64,000 nt of DNA from Pedobacter cryoconitis. GTDB lineage: Bacteria; Bacteroidota; Bacteroidia; Sphingobacteriales; Sphingobacteriaceae. The first letter of the stretch is position 1. Each line of letters opens with the position of its first letter. Positions 52,714-61,337 of the stretch are shown one piece after another. The notes under the pieces were generated by a model. The model made no database searches. It was not told the DNA's origin and saw only the letters and a list, made by a program, of their open reading frames with translations. The translations under genes were made by a program, and so were the position numbers. Location of the stretch: assembly GCA_019352875.1 (NCBI GenBank), contig JAAAFW010000006.1:208342-272341 (forward strand), written 5' to 3'.

Positions 52714-55194
52714 TCAGGATTTTTTCAATATTAATTTTGTTCCTGGCTTAGTGTTGATATTAAACGACAGTGTGCCCTTTTCATCAGTTTTTAGATTTTC
52801 TGATTTTCCATCGGAAACCAGTATATAACCTTCATTGGGCTGCAGACCTTTGGTCTGAAAATTATAGTCGCCCTTTACGCTCATTTCCGCAGACAGCGTG
52901 TTTTCGTCCCATTGTTTCAGTTCGAACCTGATAAGCGGATTTGATAATGCTTTAATTTCCAGAATCATTTGCTCCTTATTTTGATGGAAATATTTTAAGG
53001 TCTTTCCGCTTCTGTTTACGCCAAAAGCATCCTTACTTTTAACTGAAAAATCTTCCCCCTGCAGCTCATATAAATCTGTTTTCAACTTAACCTGATAGTT
53101 CTTTCCTCGTAGTTTATAAGAAAAATCCGTACCGCTAAGCGAAGAACTTAGATTTGGTTCAAGACCCATTCGGTTCCATTTAGGACGGATACCGTAGATG
53201 TCACGGTAAAGTGCCGTGATGGTTGTGCTAATGCCAGCAAGGATGTCATCTCCAAGCCCTTTTTGTGTGCTTCTGCTATATCTTTGAGAAGAAAGACCGT
53301 CTTCTTTATACTGCTCCAACAGGTTATTGATATATTTCAATGCAATAGACTTATCATATTGTGCATAAGCCCGGATGCCCATATAACCCCAGGTGGGAAA
53401 AATATCACCATTCTCATATTTTGGGAACGGCCAGTTTCCGCCGTCTACTTCTTCTCTTTTAAAGGAATCGAATACCAGCGGCCAGTGAAACAGTTTCTCA
53501 GCCTTGGAGCGAGATTCGATTTGATCAAGTATCTGTGCAATTCTAGTCTGATCATCACACAGGCCAAATGCGATTACTGCAAAATTTACCGGAGTAACCA
53601 GGTTGTCTCCGTGCAGGCTTCCATCTTTGTCTCTCCAGTAGATGTATTGTTTTTTCTCTTCAGACCAGAATCCTCCGTCTTTTGTACTTTTATTAAATGC
53701 GGTTTTAAGACGTAAAGCAATTTTGGCATAATAGTCTGCCTTTACTTCGTCTCCAAGAATACGTTCGCAATTTACCCAAAGGTTCAGCGCCTCATACATT
53801 TGCGCATTCACAAAAGCATTCTCATAACTTGCCCAGACAATATCCAGCCAGTCACTTGCTTTTTTCTCTGAAATATTATTGTTTACCATTTCAAATATGC
53901 CGTTGTTGTCTGAATCTCTTCTGATTAACCAGTCAAGCGCTTTCTCTACACTTAATTTGTGCGATTTAAGCCAATCGAGGTCGCCGGTCAGGTCAAATTG
54001 TTCGCTCGCATTTATAACGTATCCTGTTTGTGAATCGACTGTGTAGCCCCATTTTGCTTCGTAATAACCTGTTTTGTTATTAAAGGTTCCTTTTATCTCA
54101 TCACCTGGTGCATTATGCCAGCGCGATAATACGCGCCCGTCGGGTAGCATTGCCAGATCTCTCTCTCGATCCAGAGTTGAAGACATGTTTCTGTCATACG
54201 CTGGATCATTTACAGCCATACCTATCTGTGCGAAAAAAGGCTCATGAAGGCATTTCCAATTGGTCAGCCATCCATTTGCTCCGACAATGTCATTGTCAAC
54301 CACTCCGTAACGGCCGGTTGTATTTAATAATTCACGTACAGAAACCGCATCGATTCCCGGTAAGGTTCCTCTGGAATATTCCTTGGCATAATCAATATAT
54401 TCGAGTTTGAGTGCCAGGTTAACCTTACCCTTTTTTACCTGGAAAGGTGCGAACACGTCATGCTTTTCATTTACAAAACGGCTCAGGTCATAACGTTGAT
54501 TTAACGTGTCCGGAGATACGATCTGTGTAAATGTGAAATTTCCGTTCTTACTGTGGGAAAATTTTGACGCGATCTCATTACCTTTTTCAATCGTTGGTGA
54601 AATGCGTAGCGCATCACCTGAGTCTGGATTCCAAAAAGTGGCTCCTCCGGTATGCACTCCGTAAGTATCATCTGGTTTGGTCAGATATTTACACCACACC
54701 ATTCCACCGTTATCCAGAATTCCGCCCTTCCATACAGAGAGGTTTGAGAAATTCCAGTGGGGGAAAGCTGCATCTTCTAAAATTGCATCATTACTGTATT
54801 CCCTGTTTATGTTCCAGATAACAGCACTTCCCTTAATGTCGAAACTCCATGTTTCTTTAACGGTAAGAAGCTGGTCTCCATAATTTATGCCGGTTACGGT
54901 TATCTTCCCGTTATTTTGGCTTACGCTGATTTTACCAGAATTTTTCAGCGCCATAAATTCACCTGACCGGGTTTTCACGCCAGTATATATTCCCGGGTCT
55001 GCCAGTGTGTTTTTGCCGTTGATGCGAAGTTCTTTAACGAAGCATCCTCTCGCATAATCGATAATCAGCGACAGTTTTTTATCCGGTGAACTGATGGTGA
55101 TTTTTTTTTCCTGAGGATCATTTTTTATTCCGGAACCAAGGCAAAAAAAAGGAGAGAAGGCTATTAATGTGAAGAGCAAGGATTTTAAGGTCAT
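52714..55194 (-). CDS. Six-hairpin glycosidase-like protein, exported
   Basis: The 826-residue protein starts with a signal peptide (MTLKSLLFTLIAFSPFFCLG). An N-terminal beta-sandwich (about residues 30-290) is followed by an (alpha/alpha)6 barrel of the six-hairpin type (about 330-690), with acidic segments such as QTGYVINASEQFDLTGDLDW and DIVWASYENAFVNAQMYEAL. The C-terminal DIYGIRPKWNRMGLEPNLSS segment resembles the capping domain of glycogen-debranching or GH94-like enzymes. It probably cuts a glycan from outside, but I cannot give a CAZy family. It sits 37 bases downstream of the PhyH gene on the same strand, so both form one operon. Confidence 0.72.
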   Translation of the reverse strand: MTLKSLLFTLIAFSPFFCLGSGIKNDPQEKKITISSPDKKLSLIIDYARGCFVKELRINGKNTLADPGIYTGVKTRSGEFMALKNSGKISVSQNNGKITVTGINYGDQLLTVKETWSFDIKGSAVIWNINREYSNDAILEDAAFPHWNFSNLSVWKGGILDNGGMVWCKYLTKPDDTYGVHTGGATFWNPDSGDALRISPTIEKGNEIASKFSHSKNGNFTFTQIVSPDTLNQRYDLSRFVNEKHDVFAPFQVKKGKVNLALKLEYIDYAKEYSRGTLPGIDAVSVRELLNTTGRYGVVDNDIVGANGWLTNWKCLHEPFFAQIGMAVNDPAYDRNMSSTLDRERDLAMLPDGRVLSRWHNAPGDEIKGTFNNKTGYYEAKWGYTVDSQTGYVINASEQFDLTGDLDWLKSHKLSVEKALDWLIRRDSDNNGIFEMVNNNISEKKASDWLDIVWASYENAFVNAQMYEALNLWVNCERILGDEVKADYYAKIALRLKTAFNKSTKDGGFWSEEKKQYIYWRDKDGSLHGDNLVTPVNFAVIAFGLCDDQTRIAQILDQIESRSKAEKLFHWPLVFDSFKREEVDGGNWPFPKYENGDIFPTWGYMGIRAYAQYDKSIALKYINNLLEQYKEDGLSSQRYSRSTQKGLGDDILAGISTTITALYRDIYGIRPKWNRMGLEPNLSSSLSGTDFSYKLRGKNYQVKLKTDLYELQGEDFSVKSKDAFGVNRSGKTLKYFHQNKEQMILEIKALSNPLIRFELKQWDENTLSAEMSVKGDYNFQTKGLQPNEGYILVSDGKSENLKTDEKGTLSFNINTKPGTKLILKKS

Positions 55195-55231
55195 ATTTGG
55201 GCGTTTAATTGTGATTATAATAGGTGGTCCG

Positions 55232-56047
55232 CTATTTTGACCGGCTATATATTAAAGGTGTAATGTTATCATTATTTAATAAATCTCCGACTTTGATTCT
55301 GGCAATTTCAGCATCATCCAGAATGTTTCTGGTGCCGTTATAGGTATTTCCATCAGGCATGTATGCACAGGTCATAGCGCGTCTGTACCCTGGGGTCATA
55401 TTTGCATGGGCCCCATGAATTGTCAACCCGTTATGAAATGAGCAGCTGCCGGCTTTCATTGGTGCTGCTACAGACTTACTGGTCCGGAAGTTAGGGTAAG
55501 TATCAAATATAACCCCCATATTTTTACCAATACCAGGGTTCTCAAATGTAGTGTCATGGTGAGAACCCGGGATGAAGAATAAGCAGCCATTTTCATAAGT
55601 GGCATCGTCCAGTGCCACCCATATAGATAGCGCTCTGCGGTCGCTGAAAGACCAATATGGAGTGTCTAAATGCCAGGAAGTAGGGTTGGCCCAAGGTTTT
55701 TTGATTAATGCCTGGTCGTGCCAGATCCGGATGCCATCTGCTCCGCAAAGATCAGCAGCCATTTTTCCAAGGCGTTCATCAAGCATGATAGATTTCATCT
55801 TTTCATTATCCTGCCAAAGATTCAGGAGCTGGTCAAACACGTTGTCATAGTAAGATTTGTCGTTGTCATCACCTTTACCGTAAACTTCTTTTCTACCCGG
55901 CATTTTATTGCCATTCCGGTTTTTAATTGCTTCGTCCAAGGCTTCCCGCCAGAAACTAAGCTCTTCTGTGTTCAAAAAGTCCTCTATGACCAAAAATCCA
56001 TCTTTTTGGTATTGTGCAATCTCCTGTGTTGAAAGTTCGCTTCTCAT
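55232..56047 (-). CDS. Phytanoyl-CoA dioxygenase (PhyH) family oxygenase
   Basis: The 271-residue protein is a 2-oxoglutarate/Fe(II) oxygenase. The iron triad is His126 and Asp128 in SWHLDTPYW, with a later His (His211) in LTIHGAHANMTPGYRRAM, where Arg residues would hold 2-oxoglutarate. Members hydroxylate many small molecules (acyl-CoA, ectoine, mugineic acid); the substrate is not set here. There is no signal peptide, so it works in the cytoplasm. It is the first gene of an operon with the glycosidase and lies opposite SusC. A minus-strand -7 box TAAATTTG (56074-56081) precedes it. Confidence 0.85.
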   Translation of the reverse strand: MRSELSTQEIAQYQKDGFLVIEDFLNTEELSFWREALDEAIKNRNGNKMPGRKEVYGKGDDNDKSYYDNVFDQLLNLWQDNEKMKSIMLDERLGKMAADLCGADGIRIWHDQALIKKPWANPTSWHLDTPYWSFSDRRALSIWVALDDATYENGCLFFIPGSHHDTTFENPGIGKNMGVIFDTYPNFRTSKSVAAPMKAGSCSFHNGLTIHGAHANMTPGYRRAMTCAYMPDGNTYNGTRNILDDAEIARIKVGDLLNNDNITPLIYSRSK

Positions 56048-56073
56048 TAAATAATTTATAAATGGTTAAAATT

Positions 56074-56081
56074 CAAATTTA
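56074..56081 (-). promoter_or_regulatory. -7 box of the PhyH-glycosidase operon
   Basis: Read on the minus strand it is TAAATTTG, an exact TAnnTTTG, 26 bases before the PhyH ATG. No good -33 TTG is seen, which suits a promoter needing an activator such as the AraC protein. Confidence 0.45.
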
Positions 56082-56281
56082 TACTATTAGTGGTTTTTAA
56101 AACCTGTATAAAACTTTGTATTTTTTGTACTTTATGATATAAGTGCGTTTTCGGGATTATGAAGTTGAAACTTGTTAAATCTTCGGTCTGCTTTAGTTGA
56201 GCCTATTTATGTGCCTTTATCGAGTATGAAGGATGTAATCTTATTATATACTAAACCGATTTTATTTATTGTTTTTTGAAG

Positions 56282-56297
56282 CATAGTATGTACTATG
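56282..56297. promoter_or_regulatory. Inverted repeat in the PhyH-SusC intergenic region, operator candidate
   Basis: CATAGTA at 56282-56288 and TACTATG at 56291-56297 are an exact 7-base inverted repeat with TG between. It lies 57 bases before the SusC -7 box, in a 496-base divergent region. Confidence 0.45.
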
Positions 56298-56353
56298 TCA
56301 GAAAAGACAAAAAAAATATACTTTTTGATATTTTTAAATCTGAAAGGGTGCTA

Positions 56354-56361
56354 TATTTTTG
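56354..56361 (+). promoter_or_regulatory. -7 box of the SusCD operon
   Basis: TATTTTTG lies 182 bases before the SusC ATG. The nearest TTTG (56324-56327) is 26 bases up, longer than usual, again suiting a controlled promoter. The mRNA would carry a leader of about 175 bases, with small hairpins such as TTGCC/GGCAA at 56458-56473. Confidence 0.45.
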
Positions 56362-56543
56362 ATTTGATGACGGCGCTGTAGGTCCGGAATCAAGCTAACC
56401 CATATATAAACCTTATTTCCTTAATCGACATCGAGGTACCCCATGTACCCAGACTTTGCCGGGGGCAAGATGGCACTGCTATGCTATAAATTCCGAAAGC
56501 CAACAAACCAACCAAATATAAATTCACATTACAACCAAAATTT

Positions 56544-59500
56544 ATGAAAAGAGAAATTTTACTATTTGAGCCGGTAAAGTCCACGGTCGTCATGATGCTG
56601 ATGATTTTGCTTTATCTGCCTTTACAATCAAAGGCCCAGAATGTCATTACTGGTATAGTACGTGATTCCGAAAGTTCTGAGACTATTCCCGGTGTCACTG
56701 TATCTGTGAAAGGTTCCGGAAGATCTACACAAACGGACACAGAAGGAAAATTCAGTATTTCCGCCACCGTAGGTTCCGTAATCATTTTTAATTATATCGG
56801 ATATGATCCCCAGGAAACAACGGTAAATAATAATAGCCCGCTGAATATCAGACTTTCAAATAATTCCCAGGCTTTAAAAGAGGTTGTAGTTGTGAGTTAC
56901 GGTACGCAGAATAAAAGAGAAGTTACCGGTGCGATCGCCCAGTTGAATGTCTCGGAAGTCAAAGATATGCCTGTTGCCAATATAGGGCAGAGACTTCAGG
57001 GCAAAATGGCCGGGGTGCAGATCAATCAGAATTCGGGGAGACCAGGTGCAGAGATGACCTTCAGGATTCGCGGCGCAGCCTCCATTAATGCAGGAAATAA
57101 TCCGCTTATCGTCATAGATGGATTTCCGTCACAAAGTGGTTTACAAACGCTCAGTCCGGATGAAATCGAATCGATTACAGTATTAAAAGATGCCGCGGCT
57201 GCATCACTTTATGGATCACGGGCTTCTAATGGTGTCGTTCTGGTGACCACCAAACAAGCCAGGGTGGGGCAGAAGAGCCTCGAATTCAGTTCTTATATAG
57301 GTTTACAGAATGTTCCTGACAGGGGTAAGCCCGATTTGATGAATGAGCAGGAGTTCGCTCAATATAAAAAGGAGTGGTATGAAGACGCTGCGATATATGA
57401 AAACTACAAAGGGGGCGTGCCTAAGGTATATCAAAATCCGGAACAGTATCCAATCGGTTCAGGTACAAACTGGTTTGATATCCTGCTCAGAAATGCAGCT
57501 TCGCAAAATTACAATTTGACATATAGTGCCGGTTCTCCGGACCTTAAATCGCTGGTTAACCTGAATTATAACAGGCAGGATGGTGTAATGCTGAATACCT
57601 ATGATGAGCGCTTTACTGCCCGTACCAATGTAAGCTATACAGGGCTCAAAGCAGTTACACTCGGCGTAAACCTGGAACTCTCTTACGGAAATAATCAGCT
57701 GCCAAGTGGACTGGATAATGGAAGGAACATCATTGCAAATGCATTTTTGATGGATCCGACCCTAAAGTACAAACTTGATGACGGCACCCATCCAATTTCA
57801 TTCTCCCAACCCGGAATGTTTCCCAATCCCAATTATTATCTGGTATTGACGCAACGAACCAACAGGGCTAAAGCCGCAAGGGTAATTGGGCAGGGTTTCG
57901 CAGAGGTGAAGTTACTGGAGGGACTGAAGTTTAAAAGTGTGATTAACGCGAATACAGATAACACTGTTTTCAGATCATTTACACCATCTACCGCGCAAGG
58001 TGGTTTGGCCAGTGCACCTCCTCAGCCTGCAACCGGTTCTTACGGCACGAGTAATTTTCTGACCTGGCTGAGTGAAAATACACTGAGCTATAAAAAAACC
58101 TTCGGCGATAAACATCATATTGATGTGCTGGCAGGGTACAGTTATCAGGAGTATTCCTTTGAGAATAGTACGATTAACGGTACAGAATTTCCGGATGATA
58201 ATATTCCCTGGATCAGTGCGGCAACAACAAGACTCGGAAACGTTGGGACAAGCCAGTGGGCATTGATTTCTAATTTCGCAAGGGTAAATTATAATTATGA
58301 CAGCAAATATATCCTGTCCCTTAATTATAGAAGAGACGGCTCTTCAAAATTCGGAAGTAATAACAAATACGGAAATTTCCCCTCAGTTTCGGCTGGCTGG
58401 GTAGTTTCGGAAGAATCATTTTTGAAAAATATAAAACCTGTCAATTTCATGAAAATCCGGGCAAGTCTGGGTAAAGTCGGAAATAATAATATCGGGGATT
58501 ACTCTTCACTGGCTTCTTTAAATAACAATAATTATACATTTTCTAATAAAGTGATTCCCGGTAAATCGCTCAATGGCATCGCGAACAGTGATCTAACCTG
58601 GGAAACCACAACAGGTTATGGGGTTGGATTAGACCTGGAGATGTTGGATAGCCGTCTTTCCTTCACTTATGATTATTACTGGAAAAAAACGGATGGATTG
58701 CTTTATGGGATAGATATCCCTACACAGTCTGGTTTCTCCTCTATTACTTCAAATATTGGAAGGTTCGATTTCTGGGGACATGAATTTACTTTCGGAAGTA
58801 AAAATCTTACAGGGAATTTGAAATGGAATACAGATGTAACGATCTCAATTGATAGAAATCTAGTTAAAAAACTGGGTACTAACGATGCGCCGATCGGGGG
58901 ATATACAGAATTCTGGGATGACAACCGAACAGCCGTAGGTCATCCGATTGGTCTGTTTTATGGTTATATCAATACAGGGGTTTATATGACCCAGCAGGAA
59001 TTTGATACCCAGCCAAAAGGATCTACTTCCATGGTTGGTACTGCCAGGTTTAAGGATGTAAATGGTGATGGGAAAATTGATATCAATGACCGGACTTTTA
59101 TCGGTAATCCGAACCCGGACTTCGTCTATGGTATTACCAATAGTTTTTCCTATAAAAATTTTGATTTAAGTATTGTTGCAGCCGGTTCTGTAGGTAATGA
59201 TATCGCAGATGATTCTTTCCAGTCAACTGAGAATTTAGATGGCGTATTTAATGTAAGGAAAGGTATTGCCGGAAGGTGGAGGTCACTGGAAAACCCAGGC
59301 GATGGAATTTATCCGAGAACAAGAAGCGGAACGACAGAACCGTTTAGAAATTTTACCAGCAGACAGGTTTTTAAAGGAACTTATCTTGCCATCAAGAACA
59401 TTACGTTTGGCTACAGGGTGCCCGTTAAAACAAACTATATCAAAAGTTTAAGGACCTATTTGAGTGCACAGAACGCATTTATATTCACCAAATATCCGGG

Positions 59501-59612
59501 TATGAATCCAGAAGCGGGACTTTCGGGTCTGAATGGTTTGAATCAGGGGCGCGATTTTACCGGTTATCCTATTGCCAGAGTCTTCTCTTTTGGTATCAAT
59601 GCAAGCTTTTAG
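56544..59612 (+). CDS. SusC/RagA-type TonB-linked outer-membrane transporter
   Basis: 1022 residues. SusC proteins import glycans or other large molecules through the outer membrane with TonB energy. A signal peptide (about 1-31, ending KAQ) is followed by a carboxypeptidase-like regulatory domain (ITGIVRDSESSETIPGVTVS, about residues 34-112), the TonB box region EVVVVSYGTQNKREVTGAI, the plug with DEIESITVLKDAAAASLYGS and SNGVVLVTTK, and a 22-strand barrel ending in SFGINASF. No N-terminal STN domain is seen, so it does not talk to an anti-sigma factor. SusD follows 26 bases later. The substrate is unknown. Confidence 0.94.
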   Translation: MKREILLFEPVKSTVVMMLMILLYLPLQSKAQNVITGIVRDSESSETIPGVTVSVKGSGRSTQTDTEGKFSISATVGSVIIFNYIGYDPQETTVNNNSPLNIRLSNNSQALKEVVVVSYGTQNKREVTGAIAQLNVSEVKDMPVANIGQRLQGKMAGVQINQNSGRPGAEMTFRIRGAASINAGNNPLIVIDGFPSQSGLQTLSPDEIESITVLKDAAAASLYGSRASNGVVLVTTKQARVGQKSLEFSSYIGLQNVPDRGKPDLMNEQEFAQYKKEWYEDAAIYENYKGGVPKVYQNPEQYPIGSGTNWFDILLRNAASQNYNLTYSAGSPDLKSLVNLNYNRQDGVMLNTYDERFTARTNVSYTGLKAVTLGVNLELSYGNNQLPSGLDNGRNIIANAFLMDPTLKYKLDDGTHPISFSQPGMFPNPNYYLVLTQRTNRAKAARVIGQGFAEVKLLEGLKFKSVINANTDNTVFRSFTPSTAQGGLASAPPQPATGSYGTSNFLTWLSENTLSYKKTFGDKHHIDVLAGYSYQEYSFENSTINGTEFPDDNIPWISAATTRLGNVGTSQWALISNFARVNYNYDSKYILSLNYRRDGSSKFGSNNKYGNFPSVSAGWVVSEESFLKNIKPVNFMKIRASLGKVGNNNIGDYSSLASLNNNNYTFSNKVIPGKSLNGIANSDLTWETTTGYGVGLDLEMLDSRLSFTYDYYWKKTDGLLYGIDIPTQSGFSSITSNIGRFDFWGHEFTFGSKNLTGNLKWNTDVTISIDRNLVKKLGTNDAPIGGYTEFWDDNRTAVGHPIGLFYGYINTGVYMTQQEFDTQPKGSTSMVGTARFKDVNGDGKIDINDRTFIGNPNPDFVYGITNSFSYKNFDLSIVAAGSVGNDIADDSFQSTENLDGVFNVRKGIAGRWRSLENPGDGIYPRTRSGTTEPFRNFTSRQVFKGTYLAIKNITFGYRVPVKTNYIKSLRTYLSAQNAFIFTKYPGMNPEAGLSGLNGLNQGRDFTGYPIARVFSFGINASF

Positions 59613-59638
59613 GGTGTAATTAAAAAAACGAAATAAAC

Positions 59639-61183
59639 ATGAAAAATCTATTCTATATATTCATAGGTATTGTTGGTTTAAGTTCCTGTAAGAAGGAAGA
59701 CTTAAATCTCGTGCCGCAAACTTCTTTAAGTTCTGCCTCCTTTTTTAAAAATGCAGACCAGTTCAACCAAGCTCTTACCGGGTGTTATACCAATCTTCGG
59801 AGCGTAGTAAGCACCGGCATCTATATGGATGAAATGCGGTCGGATAATACCTTTTTTACCTATTATTCAGCTGACAGAGGGACTGCCACGAGTACCGAAG
59901 CTTTTGCTCTTTTTACAGATAACAGCGTAAGCAGTCAAAATCTGAATTCTCCTGGAAACCGCTGGGCGAATGCCTATTCAGGAATAGCCAAAGCGAATAC
60001 GATTTTAACGCGACTGGAGACGTCTGATATTTCACAAAAGGATAAAGAGCAGATCTCAGGAGAGGCTTTGTTTTTAAGGGCTTTTTATTATTATGACCTG
60101 GTACAGCACTATGGAGGTGTTCCACTGCAACTGAAAGAAGTAGATAATGTCGACGGTGCCTTTCTTCCAAAGAATACCGCCGAAGAGGTCTACAATCAAA
60201 TTATCGCAGACCTGAACACAGCTATTCCACTGTTGCCGGTTGCGACAACATTTCCGCAATCCGGAAGAGCTACACAAGGAGCAGCTAAAATGCTGATCGC
60301 CTACACTTATATGTCTAAACCTACAAAAGAATATCAAAAAGCTGAGGCTGCATTAATTGATATTACCAAAATGAACTATAGTCTGCTTAATAATTATGCC
60401 GATGTATTTGATCCGGTGAATAAGAACAGCAGGGAATCCATTTTTGAGGTACAGTATAAAATGGGTAATGACGGTATTCAAAGTGATTTTATCTGGAAAT
60501 TTATTCCGAAAACGACTAACTCAGAAGCTATACTAGGCATAAAAGGGACAAATGCACGCGGAGGCCTTGGAAGCGGAGGATGGAATGTGCCTACGCAGGA
60601 ACTGGTCGATTCTTATGAGCCCGGTGATCTGAGACTGCCTGCTTCCATTGCCGTCGCAGAAGGGATTATCGATAATGAAGTTATCACAACTACTGCTGTT
60701 AAAAGTCCTGTGAATTATAAACCTGCAGCAGGTACCGGTTATTATTACTTTATCAAAAAATATCTTCATCCGCCATTCCAGGTAGAATTCAATACCAATG
60801 ATAACTGGCCTGTATTCCGTTATTCGGGTGCATTATTGCTGCTTGCAGAATGCCTGGTTGCAGAAGGTAAAAATGCCGAAGCACTTCAGTATGTAAATAT
60901 GGTCAGGACCAGGGCAGGTCTGGCTAATCTCAGTGCAGTGAACAAGCAGGTCGTATCGGATGAAATGAGACATGAACTTGCCTTTGAAAATCACAGGTGG
61001 ACAGATCTGGTCCGTAACGGGTTGGCAATTGAGGCTATAACAGCCAAGGGAGTAAGATCGAAGGCTTTATATGGCTGGATACTTCCGAATGCTTTTACAA
61101 TTACCCCGGAGAAATTCATCTATGCGATTCCGATCAGGGAAATACAGATTAACAACAAGCTCGTTCAGAACCCAGGCTACTAA
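59639..61183 (+). CDS. SusD/RagB-type surface glycan-binding lipoprotein
   Basis: 514 residues. A lipoprotein signal with the lipobox at GLSSC (Cys17) places it on the cell surface on top of SusC. The helical TPR-like scaffold of SusD is seen in ADQFNQALTGCYTNLRS, EQISGEALFLRAFYYYDLVQ, the HYGGVPL motif and EDAYNQI-like TAEEVYNQIIADL, and the C-terminal SusD-like domain contains RTRAGLANL and ELAFENHRWTDLVR. It captures the ligand and closes over the SusC pore. It is the last gene before a terminator, so the operon is only SusC-SusD. Confidence 0.93.
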   Translation: MKNLFYIFIGIVGLSSCKKEDLNLVPQTSLSSASFFKNADQFNQALTGCYTNLRSVVSTGIYMDEMRSDNTFFTYYSADRGTATSTEAFALFTDNSVSSQNLNSPGNRWANAYSGIAKANTILTRLETSDISQKDKEQISGEALFLRAFYYYDLVQHYGGVPLQLKEVDNVDGAFLPKNTAEEVYNQIIADLNTAIPLLPVATTFPQSGRATQGAAKMLIAYTYMSKPTKEYQKAEAALIDITKMNYSLLNNYADVFDPVNKNSRESIFEVQYKMGNDGIQSDFIWKFIPKTTNSEAILGIKGTNARGGLGSGGWNVPTQELVDSYEPGDLRLPASIAVAEGIIDNEVITTTAVKSPVNYKPAAGTGYYYFIKKYLHPPFQVEFNTNDNWPVFRYSGALLLLAECLVAEGKNAEALQYVNMVRTRAGLANLSAVNKQVVSDEMRHELAFENHRWTDLVRNGLAIEAITAKGVRSKALYGWILPNAFTITPEKFIYAIPIREIQINNKLVQNPGY

Positions 61184-61226
61184 ACGGGAATAATTTCCCC
61201 GCTGAATAATAGATTATAATTTGGTT

Positions 61227-61264
61227 GCGCTGCTTATTCCGGATGGAATCTGCAGCGCTTTTTT
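61227..61264 (+). terminator. Terminator after SusD
   Basis: GCGCTGC at 61227-61233 pairs with GCAGCGC at 61252-61258, an inner ATTCC/GGAAT pair extends the stem, and six T follow. Confidence 0.88.
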
Positions 61265-61313
61265 ATACAGATTAAAAAATGCGTTCAGGAAAATGGCCTT
61301 TAAACAAATACCC

Positions 61314-61321
61314 TATATTTG
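61314..61321 (+). promoter_or_regulatory. -7 box of the M20 dipeptidase gene
   Basis: TATATTTG lies 16 bases before the ATG at 61338, an exact -7 match. It shows that the upstream in-frame codons are not part of the gene. Confidence 0.5.
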
Positions 61322-61337
61322 CAGAAATTCAATTGTT

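Noticed and set aside
53263..53715. 150-residue + strand frame inside the glycosidase gene
   Set aside because: It is antisense to a complete gene with signal peptide and consistent domains; no motif is present.
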